Source of the DNA: Aurelia coerulea | Lineage: Eukaryota; Cnidaria; Scyphozoa; Semaeostomeae; Ulmaridae | Reading direction: 5' to 3' | DNA: 64,000 nt | Assembly: GCA_039566865.1 (NCBI GenBank) | Contig: CM076951.1 | Span: 16,067,484 to 16,131,483 of the forward strand | In this document: piece by piece, positions 61,640-64,000 of the stretch | Position numbering within the stretch: position 1 is the first letter of the stretch | How the letters are laid out: the number at the start of each line of letters is the position of its first letter | Position numbers and translations under genes: made by a program | Notes under the pieces: model-generated | Told to the model about the DNA's origin: nothing | Database searches by the model: none | The model's input: only the letters and a program-made list of their open reading frames with translations

Positions 61640-62633
61640 CTAATGTCTATAGTAATGTTTCCAAGAATGGTTGCTGCAGCACTAATATATTACTAAAAAA
61701 GAAGTAGTTGGCAAAATTAAAGTTTTAAAGAAAGATAAGCACAATACTCTTTATAATATGAATTGTAGCTAATAAAGTGAGTTAATCCACAATTTTTGTT
61801 TATACATTTTGTTTTCTTTGAGAAAATAAACATTTAATTAATCGATGTTTGTTGATGCAGTAAAGCTAGAAAAATACTAAAAAAGAACTAATGTCTATAG
61901 TAATGTTTCCAAGAATGGTTGCTGCAGCACTAATATAGTACTATAAAAGAAGTACTTAGCAGAATTAAAGCTTTAAAGAACGATGAGCGCAATACTCTTT
62001 ATAATATGAATTGTAGCTAATAAAGTGCGTTAAACCACACTTTTTGTTGTTTTAATTTGTTTTCTTTGAGAAAATAAACATTTAATTAATCGATGTTTGT
62101 TGATGCGTTAAAGCTAAAATAAGACTAAAGAAAGAACTAATGTCTATAGTAATGTTTCCAAGAATGGTTGCTGCAGCACTAATATATTACTAAAAAAGAA
62201 GTAGTTGGCAAAATTAAAGTTTTAAAGAAAGATAAGCACAATACTCTTTATAATATGAATTGTAGCTAATAAAGTGAGTTAATCCACAATTTTTGTTTAT
62301 ACATTTTGTTTTCTTTGAGAAAATAAACATTTAATTAATCGATGTTTGTTGATGCAGTAAAGCTAGAAAAATACTAAAAAAGAACTAATGTCTATAGTAA
62401 TGTTTCCAAGAATGGTTGCTGCAGCACTAATATAGTACTATAAAAGAAGTACTTAGCAGAATTAAAGCTTTAAAGAACGATGAGCGCAATACTCTTTATA
62501 ATATGAATTGTAGCTAATAAAGTGCGTTAAACCACACTTTTTGTTGTTTTAATTTGTTTTCTTTGAGAAAATAAACATTTAATTAATCGATGTTTGTTGA
62601 TGCGTTAAAGCTAAAATAAGACTAAAGAAAGAA
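61640..62633 (+). repeat. 497-bp dimer x 2
   Basis: ACTAATATATTACTAAAAAAG is at 61,681 and 62,178, a 497-bp step, with identical neighbours (GGCAAAATTAAAG, AAAGATAAGCACAATAC). One of its two monomers (TAAAGCTTTAAAG, ACTTAGCAG) is the same as in the 13.6-15.6 kb dimer run. Confidence 0.85.
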
Positions 62634-63408
62634 CTAATGTTTGTAGCAATGTTTCCAAGAATTGTTGCTGCAGTACTAATATAGTGCTATATAAGAAGTA
62701 GCTTGCAGAACTCAAGTTTTAAAGAACTATGAGCGCATTACTCTTTATAATATGAATTGTAGCTAATAAAGTGAGTTAATCCACAATTTTTGTCTATACA
62801 TTTTGTTTTCTTTGAGAAAATAAACATTTAATTAATCGATGTTTGTTGATGCAGTAAAGCTAGAAAAATACTAAAAAATAACTAATGTCTATAGTAATGC
62901 TTCCAAGAATGGTTGCTGCAGCACTAATATAGTACTATAAAAGAAGTAGTTGGCAGAATTAAAGTTTTAAAGAACGATGAGTGCAATACTCTTTATAATA
63001 TGAATTGTAGCTAACAAAGTGCGTTAAACCACACTTTTTGTTGTTTTATTTTGTTTTCTTTGAGAATATAAACATTTAATTGATCGATGTTTGTTGATGA
63101 GTTAAAGCTAAAATAAGACTAAAGAAAGAACTAATGTTTGTAGCAATGTTTCCAAGAATGGTTGCTGCAGCACTAATATAGTACTATAAAAGAAGTAGTT
63201 GGCAGAATTAAAGTTTTAAAGAACGATGAGCGAAATACTCTTTATAATATGAATTGTAGCTAACAAAGTGCGTTAAACCACACTTTTTGTTGTTTTATTT
63301 TGTTTTCTTTGAGAAAATAAACATTTAATTAATCGATGTTTGTTGATGAGTTAAAGCTAAAATAAGACTAAAGAAAATACTAATGTCTATAGTAATGTTT
63401 CCAAGTAT

Positions 63409-63689
63409 GGTTTCTGCAGTACTAATATAGTGCTATATAAGAAGTAGCTGGCAGAACTCAAGTTTTAAAGAATTATGAGCGCAATACTCTTTATAAAATG
63501 AATTGTAGCTAATAAGGTACGTTAAACCACACTTTTTGTGGTTTTATTTTGTTTTCTTTGAGAAAATAAACATTTAATTAATAGATGTTTGTTGATTTGT
63601 TACAGCTAAAATAAGACTAAAGAAAGAACTAATGTTTATAGTAATGTTTCCAAGAATGATTGCTGCAGTACTACTATAGTGCTATATAA
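63409..63689 (+). repeat. Edge monomers of the array with private variants
   Basis: The last full monomer (63,409-63,657) and the truncated one after it (63,658-63,689) have changes I did not notice elsewhere: AATAAGGTACG, TTAATAGATG, TGTTACAGC, GAATGATTGC and TACTACTATAG. The array stops inside GCTATATAA, where GAAGTAG is expected. Confidence 0.85.
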
Positions 63690-64000
63690 CCCTTTGTTTA
63701 CCACCATAGCGAAAAAGAGTGATAAAATGTTCATATGCTCATCTTAGCTTGAAAATGCATTCATTAAGATAATTTTGTGAAAAAAAAATTAAAAGGGGTA
63801 ATTTACTTTGAAAATTGGGGGTTGGGACTTATAAGTCCCGACGTTTGATATCGTACCAATTTTTCAAAAATATGAATATGGCTGCTTTTCAAATTTTTTA
63901 CTTTCTTCAAGCACAAGTTCCCTCCAATCAGCCTGTTAATATTAATTTTACATGTTAGAAGAACAATAGAACACGAAATACAAGACTGATCCATTTGATA
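63690..64000. other. Non-satellite flanking sequence, unknown
   Basis: From CCCTTTGTTTACC onward there is no satellite similarity. It is AT-rich with short G-runs (TTAAAAGGGG, TTGGGGGTTGGG) and an inverted repeat, listed separately. I see no gene. It could be the end of a transposon inserted into the array or the true chromosomal flank; with only about 310 bp the two cannot be separated. Confidence 0.8.
63807..63868. repeat. Nested inverted repeat in the flank
   Basis: A perfect 16-bp palindrome, GGGACTTATAAGTCCC (63,824-63,839), lies between TTTGAAAATTGG (63,807-63,818) and CCAATTTTTCAAA (63,856-63,868), which pair with a one-base bulge. The whole could fold as a cruciform or be part of a transposon end. 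Confidence 0.7.

Larger units (their letters stand above)
1..63689. repeat. AT-rich satellite array, ~249-bp monomer
   Basis: About 63.7 kb of head-to-tail tandem repeats, all in the same orientation. Monomer starts marked by GGTTGCTGCAG fall at 498, 747, 995 and 1243, then 1510 after a variant copy, so the basic period is 248-249 bp. Conserved landmarks in order are GGTTGCTGCAG, TATATAAGAAG, TGGCAGAAC, GTTTTAAAGAAC, GAGCGCAATACTC, GAATTGTAGCTAATAAAG, a variable segment, TTTGAGAAAATAAAC, TTAATTAATCGATG, AAAGCTAAAATAAGAC and GTAATGTTTCCAAGAA. There is no sustained reading frame. The array is interrupted only by the foldback element near 36.4 kb and two TTAA-flanked elements near 44.8 and 48.0 kb. 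Its left end lies outside the window. Satellite identity is certain from the sequence; species and chromosomal location (centromeric, subtelomeric or interstitial) cannot be told from here. Confidence 0.98.

Noticed and set aside
1..63689. CRISPR array or tandem rRNA/tRNA genes
   Set aside because: The repeats are contiguous 249-bp units without spacers, and I saw no 5S, tRNA box or rRNA sequence.
1..63689. Centromere identity through CENP-B boxes
   Set aside because: I did not see a motif like TTCGNNNNANNCGGG in the monomer classes. Centromeric location is possible but unsupported here.
63803..63994. 63-codon minus-strand open frame in the flank
   Set aside because: It covers the palindrome and AT-rich sequence, and no recognisable protein features are present.

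Overview
The window is almost entirely one tandem satellite array. It runs from base 1 (the left edge is not reached) to about 63,689, and then meets about 310 bp of unrelated AT-rich sequence. The monomer is about 249 bp; hand counting the copy at 498-746 gave 249 bp and about 28% G+C. Roughly 250 monomers are present. I see no protein-coding gene, tRNA, rRNA, CRISPR array or bacterial-type operon. The few short open frames are chance frames in satellite or element sequence. Satellite DNA of this kind, plus a TTAA-flanked short inverted-repeat element and a foldback element with a target duplication, points to a eukaryotic nuclear genome, probably an AT-rich invertebrate. A cnidarian such as Hydra is a possibility, but that is only an impression.

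The monomers fall into recognisable classes. The most informative part is the segment after the conserved AATAAAG. There it is a short hairpin class (AAACCACA / TGTGGTTT), a non-hairpin TTAATCCACAATTTTTG class, a TTAACCTACTTTTTTCG class, a GATGATTG class, a GTTAATAACG class, and a lengthened class of about 289 bp that looks like a fusion of two classes. These classes are arranged in blocks of several monomers that recur: shifts of 5095, 6260, 5780, 2279, 497, 3106, 2032, 2191, 2673, 16,408, 3133, 3855 and 2529 bp were all worked out by matching diagnostic variants. The array is therefore a mosaic of overlapping higher-order duplications and not a single regular higher-order repeat.

Three insertions break the array. 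At 36,362-36,739 there is a foldback element with two 137-bp arms differing at one base, flanked by a 12-bp target duplication of satellite sequence. At 44,824-45,342 and 47,957-48,475 there are two apparently identical 519-bp elements with perfect 23-bp terminal inverted repeats and TTAA duplications. They lie exactly 3133 bp apart in the same satellite context, so one insertion was copied when a 3.1-kb block duplicated. Two related but empty sites (35,399 and 38,061) show the pre-insertion state.

The array ends at about 63,689 inside a monomer. The last monomers carry private changes, as expected at an array edge. The flank contains a perfect 16-bp palindrome nested in a longer imperfect inverted repeat. 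Every standard monomer also has a TATATAAG or TATAAAAG box about 77 bp before an AATAAA followed by T-rich sequence. This layout could allow short transcripts, but nothing here proves it. All block boundaries are by-eye estimates, good to a few tens of bases.
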